Positions 1 through 7,517 are shown, numbered from the stretch's first letter. The stretch is 18,229 nucleotides of DNA from Planococcaceae bacterium UBA3378 (GCA_002359075.1 DEQA01000200.1:6404-24632), one strand, 5' to 3'. Made by a program: numbers and translations. Notes: a model not told the origin generated them from the letters alone.

Positions 1-12
1 TTTTCCATTTAT

Positions 13-48
13 TTCTTTCTTACATGACAAACACATGCCAAGAAAGAA
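13..48. repeat. A/T-rich inverted repeat
   Basis: TTCTTTCTT at 13-21 is the exact complement of AAGAAAGAA at 40-48, separated by 18 bases. It could be the 3' hairpin of a gene lying to the left of the window, but it has no GC-rich stem or clear T-tract, so the role is unknown. Confidence 0.3.
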
Positions 49-60
49 CGGACAGTTCGT

Positions 61-89
61 GAATAAAAAAAACAAGCGGTTCCATACTA
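61..89 (+). promoter_or_regulatory. Forespore-type (sigma-F/sigma-G) promoter candidate
   Basis: GAATA at 61-65 and CATACTA at 83-89 are separated by 17 bases. Both boxes match the B. subtilis sigma-G consensus GHATR / CATxHTA, with the usual 17-18 base spacing. The element lies about 50 bases upstream of the small gene at 141. The boxes are seen directly; sigma-factor use is inferred and was not tested. Confidence 0.45.
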
Positions 90-140
90 ACAAGGATTTC
101 ATTCACAATATGTCCTAACATCAACAAGGAGGAGATACCG

Positions 141-293
141 ATGAGCAAGAAGGGCCCATTAGATCCGAAATCTCAGAAGATCCACCAGAACTGGACGAAA
201 ATAAAGCATTCAAAATCTCAGGTAAATGGCGAAACGGAGATTACTCTCCACAACCAATTATTGAGGTCTGAAGCCAAAGCGAGACAGTTTTAA
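141..293 (+). CDS. 50-aa basic small protein, YpzG-like, probably forespore-expressed
   Basis: A short reading frame of 50 residues preceded by the strong ribosome binding site AAGGAGGAGA at 125-134, with normal spacing to ATG 141. The protein is hydrophilic and Lys/His/Gln-rich, with no membrane segment. It contains the segments DPKSQKIHQNW and QVNGET, which recall the short YpzG-like proteins of Bacillus; that link is from memory and not firm. A sigma-G-like promoter lies upstream and an intrinsic terminator follows 25 bases after the stop, so it looks like an independent single-gene unit. Together these suggest a minor spore-core protein, but this is inference. Codon use is unremarkable. 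It is too short for many gene callers and easily missed. Confidence 0.7.
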   Translation: MSKKGPLDPKSQKIHQNWTKIKHSKSQVNGETEITLHNQLLRSEAKARQF

Positions 294-317
294 TTTGATG
301 TAGGATGGAATGAAATA

Positions 318-350
318 AAAGCCCGGAATCATATTTCCGGGCTTTTCTTT
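318..350 (+). terminator. Intrinsic terminator after the 50-aa gene
   Basis: The arms AAAGCCCGGAA (318-328) and TTCCGGGCTTT (335-345) pair over 11 bases around a 6-base loop, followed by TTCTTTTT. It closes the unit at 141-293. The upstream A-rich flank would allow some function in the opposite direction. Confidence 0.85.
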
Positions 351-420
351 TTAAGGATTCATCTCTTTTCTGATATATACAAATTCGCGTCCTCTTTCCC
401 ATAAAAATATTACATAAAAA

Positions 421-460
421 AGACTGGTCCGAAATGTCTTCAGGACGCTCAGACCAGTCT
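421..460 (-). terminator. Intrinsic terminator of the kyn operon
   Basis: AGACTGGTC (421-429) pairs with GACCAGTCT (452-460). Read on the minus strand, the hairpin starts directly after the kynB stop codon and is followed by a run of T (the AAAAAA at 416-421 of the plus strand). It marks the 3' end of the kynU-kynA-transporter-kynB transcript. Confidence 0.8.
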
Positions 461-1075
461 TTACTTTTTCCGGATGACTGCCCGGACAGGAGCACCGTCT
501 GCTCCTTCTACTTTTAACGGAAGACCAATAAAATCATACAGCCCTTGCTCTACATGTTCGAGCACCAATCCCTCTATAATGGAAAGACCATGCTCATATA
601 AGGCATGATGGGCAGCTACCTGCTTGCTGTCAATCGGATCTACCGAAGGATTATCCACCCCAATTAAAAAGACGCCCTGCTCTTTCAAATAGCCGGCAAG
701 CTCCGGTTTAATAACCGGTATCTCAGCCGGAAATGTATCACTAATCGAAGGCACTGTTTTTAATAATAAACGCGGGGCGCCTTGTAAATCGATCCTTTGA
801 ATATGTTCCGGTCCAATCTCCCGTAAACCTATACAGTCCACAACGTAGGCATCCCCGATAAATAAATTGATGTCCAGGTGCTCAATTGCCGGGGCAGCAG
901 AGTCAAAATGAAATGGTGCATCAGCATGGGTACCTGTATGCATCGATGTTTCCATTTTGCCGATATTGATCGACCCTGTCTGCTCTTTCGTGTAAGAAAG
1001 ACCAAATGAAAAAGGGGTGTCTCCCGGCCAGTTTGGTATACCTTTTTTCAAAGTTTGCGTAATATCAATCCACAT
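461..1075 (-). CDS. kynB: Kynurenine formamidase (arylformamidase) KynB
   Basis: Hydrolyses N-formylkynurenine to kynurenine and formate, the second step of aerobic tryptophan breakdown; a soluble cytosolic enzyme. The 204-residue length fits the bacterial KynB family. The metal-binding signature HTGTHADAPFH (residues 46-56; H46, H50, D52 and H56 as expected ligands) is intact, and the N-terminus (MWIDITQTL, then IPNWPGDTPF) is typical of the cyclase-like metallohydrolase fold. Start ATG at 1075 is preceded on the minus strand by AGAGGTG at good spacing. It is the last gene of the operon, beginning 10 bases after the transporter stop, and its own stop runs into the terminator at 421-460. The presence of kynA and kynU in the same operon makes the specific assignment firm compared with other cyclase-family hydrolases. 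Confidence 0.93.
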   Translation of the reverse strand: MWIDITQTLKKGIPNWPGDTPFSFGLSYTKEQTGSINIGKMETSMHTGTHADAPFHFDSAAPAIEHLDINLFIGDAYVVDCIGLREIGPEHIQRIDLQGAPRLLLKTVPSISDTFPAEIPVIKPELAGYLKEQGVFLIGVDNPSVDPIDSKQVAAHHALYEHGLSIIEGLVLEHVEQGLYDFIGLPLKVEGADGAPVRAVIRKK

Positions 1076-1085
1076 ATCACACCTC

Positions 1086-2432
1086 TTAATATTGAATAAT
1101 GGAGTAACCTAGAACAACGAGAATCACTACCGGTACAACATACTTCATTAAAGTATAAAACGCATTGAAATACCCTTCTTTCATTCCACTGCCCTGCAGC
1201 AGCTCCTGCTTCACAAGCTGCTTATCCATGACATATCCAAGGAAAATGGCAATCAGTAAATTTCCTAACGGCAAAATGACGTTTGAAACGATAAAATCCG
1301 TAGCATCAAAAATATTACGGCCAAACAGCGAAACATCCGCCAATGTACTATACGTCAAGGCAGAAGGGATCGAGGCGATAAAAACAAGGACACCGATGAT
1401 CATCGTCAGCTTGCCACGTGAAATATGCCATTTCTCCACAACCGCCGCAACAATGATTTCATACATACTAAAGGAAGAAGTCAATGTAGCAAACAAGAAC
1501 AGGATCAGGAACATGGCCAGAAATAATTCGCCAAACGGCATTTGCGAAAATGCTGCCGGCAGCACCATAAATAATAACGGCGGTCCGCTGGCGACTTCCA
1601 TATCAAATGCAAAAACAACCGGAAAAATCGCAAGCCCCGCTAGAAACGATACAAATAAGCTTAACGCAACAACGGAGCCTGCAGAGTTCGGCAGGCTGAC
1701 ATCTTTCTTTAAATAGGAGCTGTACGTCACTAAGCAGGAAAAGCCTACCGCCAGCGCAAAAAATGACTGCCCTAAAGCATATAAAATGGATTCACCCGTT
1801 ATATGCGAGAAATCCGGATACAGGAAAAATTTGATACCTTCCATCGCACCATCCAATGTTACAGCCCGTATAACAAGGATAAAGAACATAATAAATAAAA
1901 GCGGCATCATAAACTTATTGGCCTTTTCAATACCGTTTTGGACTCCTAACGCAATGACCACTACATTTGCCAACGTAAAGAGAGCCAATCCGATTAAAAC
2001 AATCCATGGTGTCCCTGTTATTTCTCCGAAAAACGCACCTGAATCGACCGCTGGATCAATGACATTTCCAACGACAGATACGCCGCTATAAATGAAAATC
2101 CAGCCTCCTACGACACTATAGAACGATAATAGTAGAAAACAGCCGATAATCCCCATTTTACCGATCCAGGACCAGGCCGGTGCATCGGGGGCCAATATTT
2201 TATAAGCTGTTACCGCTTCCTTTTGTGTGCTGCGGCCGATAATATATTCGGCCAATAGCATCGGTAAGCCGATCAGCAATGTTAATAGGATAAATATAAG
2301 GAAAAATGCACCCCCGCCGCTTTGACCAGCTACATACGGCATTTTCCAAATGGCGCCCAAGCCAATGGCAGCGCCTGCTGATGCCAAAACAAACCCTAGT
2401 TTGCTTGACCACTGATTTTTACTCTTCTCCAC
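1086..2432 (-). CDS. Na+-coupled amino-acid transporter, NSS/SNF family (probable tryptophan importer)
   Basis: A 448-residue membrane protein of the neurotransmitter:sodium symporter family (LeuT fold). TM1 carries the family signature: ASAGAAIGLGAIWKMPY followed by GQSGGGAFF, around residues 17-44. TM2 ends in LPMLLAEYIIGR. About 11 hydrophobic segments are visible (roughly 10-30, 42-63, 92-115, 143-162, 172-190, 213-237, 250-276, 280-296, 302-330, 342-360, 378-400, plus a C-terminal one at 427-446), fitting the 11-TM layout of bacterial NSS proteins such as MhsT. The start is GTG at 2432, with GGAGG seven bases upstream. It sits 17 bases after kynA and 10 before kynB, so it is certainly part of the kyn operon. 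From that context tryptophan is the most likely substrate; kynurenine or another aromatic amino acid is possible. Substrate specificity is inferred, not read from residues. Confidence 0.9.
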   Translation of the reverse strand: MEKSKNQWSSKLGFVLASAGAAIGLGAIWKMPYVAGQSGGGAFFLIFILLTLLIGLPMLLAEYIIGRSTQKEAVTAYKILAPDAPAWSWIGKMGIIGCFLLLSFYSVVGGWIFIYSGVSVVGNVIDPAVDSGAFFGEITGTPWIVLIGLALFTLANVVVIALGVQNGIEKANKFMMPLLFIMFFILVIRAVTLDGAMEGIKFFLYPDFSHITGESILYALGQSFFALAVGFSCLVTYSSYLKKDVSLPNSAGSVVALSLFVSFLAGLAIFPVVFAFDMEVASGPPLLFMVLPAAFSQMPFGELFLAMFLILFLFATLTSSFSMYEIIVAAVVEKWHISRGKLTMIIGVLVFIASIPSALTYSTLADVSLFGRNIFDATDFIVSNVILPLGNLLIAIFLGYVMDKQLVKQELLQGSGMKEGYFNAFYTLMKYVVPVVILVVLGYSIIQY

Positions 2433-2449
2433 TCAAAAACCTCCGCTCT

Positions 2450-3307
2450 CTACAAAACTGTACGTAAATCCCAAAGCTCCGGGAAGAAACGGTGATCCAG
2501 TACTTGACGTAAATAATTAACCCCCGATGAGCCGCCTGTGCCGACCTTAAAGCCGATAATCCGCTCTACTGTCTTCATATGACGGAAGCGCCATTGCTGG
2601 AGCCAATCTTCAATATCGACAAGCTTTTCACCCAATTGATAAAGGTCCCAGTACTGATTCACATTTTCATATACAGTTTTCCAGGCTTTTGCAACCGTTT
2701 CATCCCCGCCATACGTGATGCTCGTATCACGTGTCAGCAGTTCGGGATTGATTGGCAAGCCTGCTCTCGCTAATGCTTGTATTGTCACATCGTAAATACT
2801 TGGTGCTTGATGTGCTTCTTTAAGGATAACGGAGAGAGAAGGATTTTTCTCGTATATTTTTAAAATATGAGAAGATTTGTACCCAAGCGCAAATTCTATG
2901 AGACGGTATTGATAGGACTGAAAGCCCGATGCCTTCCCTAAATCATCCCGGAACTCCAAATATTCTGCTGGTGTCATTGTTGCCAGTACATCCCACGCCT
3001 GAATAATCTGCGTCTGTATTTTTGACACGCGTGCCAGCATTTTAAATGCCGGCTGCATCTCGTTTCTTTCGATCGCTGCAATTGCCCCGGTCAATTCATG
3101 CAAAATGAGCTTCATCCATAGCTCGCTTACTTGATGGATGATAATAAACAGCATTTCATCATGATGATCAGACAGCCGGTTTTGGCTGCCTAAAATCTGT
3201 TCAAGTGATAAATACTCCCCATACGTCATATCATCTTTAAAATTTGTATGGATGCCCTTTTCCTGCTTTATTTTCTCCCCTAACTCCGAAATAGAACGTT
3301 CAGCCAT
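2450..3307 (-). CDS. kynA: Tryptophan 2,3-dioxygenase KynA
   Basis: Heme-dependent dioxygenase that opens the indole ring of L-tryptophan to N-formylkynurenine, the first and committing step of the pathway. At 285 residues it has the usual bacterial length. Family landmarks are all present: TYGEYLSLEQIL near the N-terminus; FIIIHQVSELWMKL with H58 matching the active-site His; the LEFRDDLG segment with R120 as expected carboxylate contact; FRHM with H243 as the proximal heme ligand; and GTGGSSG at 256-262 with T257. These align at a constant offset of +3 to the well-studied Xanthomonas enzyme. Start ATG 3307 has AAAGGGGG upstream. It lies 38 bases downstream of kynU and 17 upstream of the transporter gene, in one operon. 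Confidence 0.97.
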   Translation of the reverse strand: MAERSISELGEKIKQEKGIHTNFKDDMTYGEYLSLEQILGSQNRLSDHHDEMLFIIIHQVSELWMKLILHELTGAIAAIERNEMQPAFKMLARVSKIQTQIIQAWDVLATMTPAEYLEFRDDLGKASGFQSYQYRLIEFALGYKSSHILKIYEKNPSLSVILKEAHQAPSIYDVTIQALARAGLPINPELLTRDTSITYGGDETVAKAWKTVYENVNQYWDLYQLGEKLVDIEDWLQQWRFRHMKTVERIIGFKVGTGGSSGVNYLRQVLDHRFFPELWDLRTVL

Positions 3308-3345
3308 GCAGATCCCCCTTTGTGTATTTGGTATTATGCTTATTT

Positions 3346-4605
3346 CTATGCAATAACCCCCCGCTTATTTTCGAACTGCTTATATGACTCATTTTCCATG
3401 ATCCCCTTTAAAATCCGGACAGTTTCCCATACATCCGTAAAGGAATTATAGAGGGCTACCGGTGCAAGGCGAATACCATTCGGCGCACGGAAATCCGGCG
3501 TTACCCCAGCCTCTTTTAACGCGCTGCAAATACGTGCTGCCTCCTCATGAACTAAATAAATATGTCCCCCTCGCGTCTCATCCTTTGGATTGCCTAGTGT
3601 AAAGCCGAACGATGCGAGCTCCTGGTCAATACAATCCATAAAAAATTGCGTAAGCTGTAAAGACTTTTTCCGGATGGCTTTGATCCCCGCTTCACGAAAC
3701 ATGTCCAAGGAGCCGTAAATAGGAGCCAAGCTTAATATATGAGGGGTCCCGATCTGATAAGCGCCGGCTGTGCTCGCGGGCGTCATTTCTATAGCTAAAT
3801 CAAATTGTTTCGACTTGTCTGAGCCAAACCAACCAGCAAGACCGGGTCTTGTACCGAAATGCTTTTCATGGACAAACATTCCGGCTACAGAGCCCGGCCC
3901 TCCGTTCAGATGCTTGTAATTGCACCAAAACGCAAAATCAGCACCGGCCGTATGCAATTCATGCGGTACGGCACCAATTGAGTGGCATAAATCGAATCCG
4001 ATTAATATATCCCGCGCATGAGCAGCTTTTGTCAGCTTTTCAATATCCAGCACTTGGCCGCTTCGGTATAGAACACCCGGCAAAATGACTAAAGCCACCT
4101 CTTCTGTCATCGCTTCTATAATGTCCTCTTCCTTTAATAAATGGCCATCTTCACTTTTGACAAGTTCCATATAGGATTCATCATAGCCATAAGCAGCTAG
4201 ATGGCTTGAAATGGCGTATAGGTCGGTTGGAAAGTTCAATTCATCGGCCAGAATTTTCACTTTCTTGCCTTTTGGCTTATAAAATGTAGCGAGAAGCTGA
4301 TGAAGATTGGTCGTTGTGGATCCTGTTAAAATGACTTCCTCCGCCTTCGCCCCGATCAGTGGAGCACACATTTCACCTAATTCCTCCGAAAGGTAATACC
4401 ACGGGTGATCCCCTTTCGTCCAGCCATCAATTCCATATTCCTTCCATGAATGAAGCAATGATAATACCGCCTTTTCTGACCATTTTGACAGCAGGCCGAG
4501 GGAATTGCCGTCTAAATAGTACTGGCCTTTTTTTACATAAAATTCATTCCGGTATTTTTTTAACGGGTCCTGCTCATCCATTTGCATGGCTGCTTCTCTA
4601 TTCAT
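3346..4605 (-). CDS. kynU: Kynureninase KynU
   Basis: PLP-dependent hydrolase cleaving kynurenine to anthranilate and L-alanine. The 419-residue length matches the family. Visible landmarks: YYLDGNSLGLL at 29-39, the phosphate-region GSTTTNLH at 95-102, the PLP-ring contact FDLCHS with D205, and the Schiff-base lysine K231 in WCNYKHLNGGPGS. The C-terminal part ends with the conserved RGGHIYL and RAPNGIRLAPVALYN segments. Start ATG 4605 is preceded by AGGGGGC nine bases upstream; a second in-frame ATG at codon 7 is less well placed. It is the first gene of the operon, about 35 bases downstream of the predicted transcription start, and is divergent from the TetR gene. The product anthranilate could feed tryptophan resynthesis or further degradation; no gene for either is in the window. 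Confidence 0.97.
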   Translation of the reverse strand: MNREAAMQMDEQDPLKKYRNEFYVKKGQYYLDGNSLGLLSKWSEKAVLSLLHSWKEYGIDGWTKGDHPWYYLSEELGEMCAPLIGAKAEEVILTGSTTTNLHQLLATFYKPKGKKVKILADELNFPTDLYAISSHLAAYGYDESYMELVKSEDGHLLKEEDIIEAMTEEVALVILPGVLYRSGQVLDIEKLTKAAHARDILIGFDLCHSIGAVPHELHTAGADFAFWCNYKHLNGGPGSVAGMFVHEKHFGTRPGLAGWFGSDKSKQFDLAIEMTPASTAGAYQIGTPHILSLAPIYGSLDMFREAGIKAIRKKSLQLTQFFMDCIDQELASFGFTLGNPKDETRGGHIYLVHEEAARICSALKEAGVTPDFRAPNGIRLAPVALYNSFTDVWETVRILKGIMENESYKQFENKRGVIA

Positions 4606-4646
4606 TTTATATGCCCCCTGTTAAATTTTCAGTATTTTCAAAATAA

Positions 4647-4675
4647 ATGATACCGTGTCATTGACATCATGTCAA
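4647..4675 (-). promoter_or_regulatory. kynU promoter overlapped by two palindromic operators
   Basis: On the minus strand TTGACA (4675-4670) and TATCAT (4652-4647) are separated by exactly 17 bases, a strong sigma-A promoter. The same bases form two abutting palindromes: TTGACATCATGTCAA (4661-4675, perfect 7-bp arms around one base) and ATGATACCGTGTCAT (4647-4661, one mismatch pair). A regulator bound here would cover both promoter boxes. The divergent TetR-family gene begins 38 bases to the right and is the obvious candidate. A plus-strand TTGACA at 4661-4666 followed 17 bases later by the weak TACGCT (4684-4689) may be the regulator's own promoter, which would give autoregulation. Confidence 0.75.
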
Positions 4676-4712
4676 TTTCCATTTACGCTTCTTACTGAAG
4701 GGGTGCATAATA

Positions 4713-5318
4713 ATGAAACATAAGCAACGCAAGGCTCAAATGACAAGACAGAAATTAGTGGAAGCCGCACGAAAAATATTCTCTGAGAAAGGATTTCAGG
4801 ATTGTACGATGAAGGATATTATTACAGAAGCAGCTGTGGGATACGGGACAGCCTATGTGTATTTTCCAAATAAGGATACGCTCTTCTGTGAAGTAATCGA
4901 TATATATATACAAAAGATGCTGGAAGTAGCAGGCAGCCCTTTTACTCCTGCTTCTGCGGGGGAAGCGGTGGAAAAGATCGAAAAACAGACAGAAGCATTT
5001 CTGCAGGCAGCTTATGATGACCGGAAAGCCTTTATTATTATAGAGGAAGCAATCCGTCATTCTGCTATTGTCGAAGAAAAATGGAAGACTGTGCGGGAGC
5101 ATTTTATAAAAGGGATTAAAGAGGATATTGCATACGTACAGCAGGCTGGATTAGCTAAACAGCTTGATGTTGCCATCATCGCAGAAAGCTGGTTTCACCT
5201 AAATGAGCATATGCTGTTTTCTGTGATTAAGCAGGAGCAAGCCGATGTTTCTTATACGGCAAAAACAATTGTGATGCTGTATACAAGAGGGCTCTATGAG
5301 GACACTCTGTTTCATTAG
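4713..5318 (+). CDS. TetR-family transcriptional regulator, probable repressor of the kyn operon
   Basis: A 201-residue TetR/AcrR-type regulator. The N-terminal domain shows the classical pattern: TRQKLVEAARKIFSEKGF, then a helix-turn-helix at about residues 32-51 ending in GTAYVYFPNKDTLF. The C-terminal part (about 60-200) is an all-helical ligand-binding and dimerisation domain without recognisable sequence identity. Start ATG 4713 follows GAAGGGGTG at 4696-4704. It is transcribed divergently from kynU, with the palindromes at 4647-4675 between them. From context it probably represses the kyn operon and responds to tryptophan, kynurenine or a related metabolite; the ligand is inference. I know of no named Bacillus kyn regulator of this type, so no symbol is given. 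Confidence 0.9.
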   Translation: MKHKQRKAQMTRQKLVEAARKIFSEKGFQDCTMKDIITEAAVGYGTAYVYFPNKDTLFCEVIDIYIQKMLEVAGSPFTPASAGEAVEKIEKQTEAFLQAAYDDRKAFIIIEEAIRHSAIVEEKWKTVREHFIKGIKEDIAYVQQAGLAKQLDVAIIAESWFHLNEHMLFSVIKQEQADVSYTAKTIVMLYTRGLYEDTLFH

Positions 5319-5412
5319 GCAAAATCCTGCTGGCTCCTGCTGCCTTGTAAAATTTTTTAATTAGTCTGGGAAAACGTTGCCCTCTTTTTCCCGCTATAGA
5401 GATGATCGGGGA
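5319..5412. other. Convergent intergenic spacer with two weak hairpins
   Basis: The gap between the converging TetR and radical SAM genes holds GGGAAAA (5368-5374) facing TTTTCCC (5386-5392), and GATGATC / GATCATC (5401-5407 / 5411-5417), the latter running into the radical SAM stop. Neither is followed by a convincing T-run, so terminator function is only possible. Confidence 0.3.
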
Positions 5413-6300
5413 TCATCCGAACTTTTGTCGGTAGCCGCACTTACGGCACAGTTCTTCTACTGCTTCACGGCGGGAAAAGCCCTCTACTAGATTGTTGGCC
5501 CGCTCACCCTCTATAATTTTCGAAAATGACTGTTCATTAACATTTCCTAATTTAATGACGCCCTCACCATCGAGACAGCAAGGCACAACGGTTCCATCCA
5601 CCAGTACGGCTGCCTGGCTGCGAAGCGCATGGCAGAAGCCTTTTCCTGTATACTCCGGCTCCAGCAGGCTCGGCCACTTAAACTCATGATCTTGATTCAA
5701 ATAGATGTTTGGAGCAATTTTCACACCTTTTCCTGGCTCTACCCGCTCCTCAATTTTAAAATCAAGCCCGTATTCCTTCTCTAAAATCTCCAGCGTCTCG
5801 GCATTTTTGCGGCGATCGACATCAGTCTGGTCATCACGCTGTAAATTCCATAATCGGTATGAAAAAATGACATTATGCTCCCGGGCTTCCCGGACGAATG
5901 CCAAAATATCACCTAAATATTTCTCCCTGTTTTCAGAACCTTCATGCCCATCAAAACTATGTAGAGAAAAGTTCATTTGGCGGAGTGCCGGTTTCCCAAG
6001 CAATTTTTCACGCTGTTTTTTGATCAGTGTCCCGTTCGTCGTAATATTTACCTTAAAACCGCGCTCGTGTGCTGCATCTAGCAATTGATCAATGCGGGGA
6101 TGCAACAGTGGTTCGCCTTTTACATGCAGATAAATGTACTTTGTATGAGGTCTGATTTGGTCCAGTACCTTTTCAAACTGCTCCACTTTTATAAGACCTT
6201 TTGCACGCTGCGTTGGCGGGCAAAAGCTACAGGCCAGATTACATACGCTCATAATTTCTATATATACCTTTTTAAATGTTTTCATTTTCCATTTCACCAT
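5413..6300 (-). CDS. Radical SAM/SPASM-domain protein of unknown substrate
   Basis: A 295-residue radical S-adenosylmethionine enzyme. The [4Fe-4S] motif is C20-x3-C24-x2-C27 within SVCNLACSFCPP. Further core signs are VKGEPLLHP (the GEP element, near 61-68) and NITTNGTLI. The C-terminal 75 residues contain ordered cysteines (GFCHAL, VPCCLDGEG, LCRKCGYR) typical of a SPASM-type domain holding an auxiliary iron-sulfur cluster. Such proteins modify peptides, proteins or small molecules; nothing nearby identifies the substrate and no precursor-peptide gene is visible. Start ATG 6300 has AGGA eight bases upstream; ATG at codon 6 is an alternative. It follows the glycosyltransferase gene by 70 bases, with its own extended -10 promoter candidate in the gap. 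Confidence 0.85.
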   Translation of the reverse strand: MVKWKMKTFKKVYIEIMSVCNLACSFCPPTQRAKGLIKVEQFEKVLDQIRPHTKYIYLHVKGEPLLHPRIDQLLDAAHERGFKVNITTNGTLIKKQREKLLGKPALRQMNFSLHSFDGHEGSENREKYLGDILAFVREAREHNVIFSYRLWNLQRDDQTDVDRRKNAETLEILEKEYGLDFKIEERVEPGKGVKIAPNIYLNQDHEFKWPSLLEPEYTGKGFCHALRSQAAVLVDGTVVPCCLDGEGVIKLGNVNEQSFSKIIEGERANNLVEGFSRREAVEELCRKCGYRQKFG

Positions 6301-6322
6301 TCTTCTTTCCTAAGTCGTATTT

Positions 6323-6331
6323 ATTCTAACA
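6323..6331 (-). promoter_or_regulatory. Extended -10 promoter candidate for the radical SAM gene
   Basis: On the minus strand TGTTAGAAT (an extended -10, TGnTATAAT-like) lies 22 bases upstream of the radical SAM start. No good -35 is visible 17 bases further upstream, which is tolerated with an extended -10. Confidence 0.4.
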
Positions 6332-6370
6332 GACTTTTCTAAGAAAGATAGTGGAGATTTTTTCAGCAGC

Positions 6371-7498
6371 CTAAACGGCTGTAAAAGTTTGTGTAAAATT
6401 GCCGTAGAGGATGCCGTGCATGACCTTGATGAAGTCATCTGCCGTTTTAATGGCGAGCTGCTCATGATACAAATTAACTGCCTGCTTATAATGCTGCATC
6501 GCCTGCTCATTCAGCAAAATTTGTTCAAGTTGATCCTGAAGTGAGCCTTGCTGTTTCAGTGGAAAAGCTAGACCTCGATTTAGTAAGTAGGTAAAATTCC
6601 GTTCCTCCTGCCCAGGTAAAACAGAATGCACAAAGATCGGCAGTTTTTTCCGCAGAGCCTCGCTTACCGTCACTCCTCCGGGCTTTGTGACAATTGCGTC
6701 CATCTGCTCATACAGGGCATTCATTTCCGCTCGGGAAGAAATATAGCGAAGCGGCGTGACATTTGGCAGGTGCCAATGGAGGATCTTATAGTATAGCTTT
6801 TCATTATTTCCGCATAACACATAAAAATGGAATTTCCTTTCCTTCTTCAGCTGACCGGAGAGAAAATGGTTATCGATAATACCGCAGTTACCGCCCGCAA
6901 TGAGAACATTTTGCCCTGTATGAAACTTGGAAGACGTATGCATAAGCTCCTCATGGATGGGAATGCCTGTTACAAGCATACGTGATTCATCTATATGATA
7001 ACTGCATAATGTTTCCTTCATTTCTTCCATGGGCAGGAAATGATAGTCAATCAGTTCCTTCCCCCACAATTTGCTGACGAAAAAGTCCGTATATACATTG
7101 ACGACCGGTATGTCGCATTTTTTTCTTTTTTTCAGCACATTCAATAAATAGGAAGGCACACTATGCGTACAAAAAATGACGTCCGGCTGCTCTTCCTTCA
7201 ATAACTCCTGCAAGTATTTCAATAAAAGCTCATACACTTTAAAATTCGGCTGCGCCTCCACAGGCTGATCGTATATCCTTGTGTAGACATGATTAAAAAT
7301 GCCTGGTGCATAGCTGATCCATTTTAAATAGCTTTGGGATATGATTTTTTCAATCACTGGGTTTGCATAATGTAATAGGTCTATTTTTTTTACCTCTACA
7401 TTTTCAATATGCCGGTCAACAAATGCCATTAAAGCATCCGCTACCTGATGATGGCCTGTTTGCATTGTTAAGAACGGTAAAAATAGTGCTTTTCTCAA
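6371..7498 (-). CDS. MGDG-synthase/UgtP-type glycosyltransferase
   Basis: A GT28-type glycosyltransferase related to monogalactosyldiacylglycerol synthase and the Bacillus diglucosyl-diacylglycerol synthase UgtP. Such enzymes transfer a sugar from a UDP-sugar to a membrane lipid at the inner face of the membrane. The N-terminal acceptor domain starts RKALFLPFLTMQTGHHQVADAL, with the G-H-H motif near residue 15. The C-terminal donor domain has AGGNCG near 201 and the sugar-nucleotide signature KPGGVTVSEAL near 272, followed by LPGQEERN. I place the start at TTG 7498 (375 aa), six bases after AGGGGTG; the longer frame opening at ATG 7579 would overlap the DedA gene by 62 bases and adds a non-homologous N-terminus. 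It lies 19 bases after the DedA gene. It is a paralogue-type member; whether it makes glycolipid or modifies another lipid-linked acceptor is not decidable here. Confidence 0.85.
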   Translation of the reverse strand: MRKALFLPFLTMQTGHHQVADALMAFVDRHIENVEVKKIDLLHYANPVIEKIISQSYLKWISYAPGIFNHVYTRIYDQPVEAQPNFKVYELLLKYLQELLKEEQPDVIFCTHSVPSYLLNVLKKRKKCDIPVVNVYTDFFVSKLWGKELIDYHFLPMEEMKETLCSYHIDESRMLVTGIPIHEELMHTSSKFHTGQNVLIAGGNCGIIDNHFLSGQLKKERKFHFYVLCGNNEKLYYKILHWHLPNVTPLRYISSRAEMNALYEQMDAIVTKPGGVTVSEALRKKLPIFVHSVLPGQEERNFTYLLNRGLAFPLKQQGSLQDQLEQILLNEQAMQHYKQAVNLYHEQLAIKTADDFIKVMHGILYGNFTQTFTAV

Positions 7499-7517
7499 TA
7501 TAGCCACCCCTCTTTTT

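Noticed and set aside
1165..1716. 183-codon plus-strand frame inside the transporter gene
   Set aside because: It is the antisense of a well-supported NSS transporter; composition is that of a shadow frame and no ribosome binding site is present.
4606..4712. T-box or trp leader upstream of kynU
   Set aside because: The predicted leader is only about 35 bases and has no T-box sequence or leader peptide; control by a DNA-binding protein explains the site better.
5365..5383. cre-like sequence TGGGAAAACGTTGCCC
   Set aside because: It does not match the CcpA consensus well, lies between two converging gene ends, and is better read as part of a weak hairpin.
6362..6380. CAGCC-TAAAC-GGCTG hairpin at the end of the glycosyltransferase gene
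   Set aside because: Only five base pairs, it overlaps the stop codon, and no T-run follows on the transcribed strand, so I do not call a terminator.
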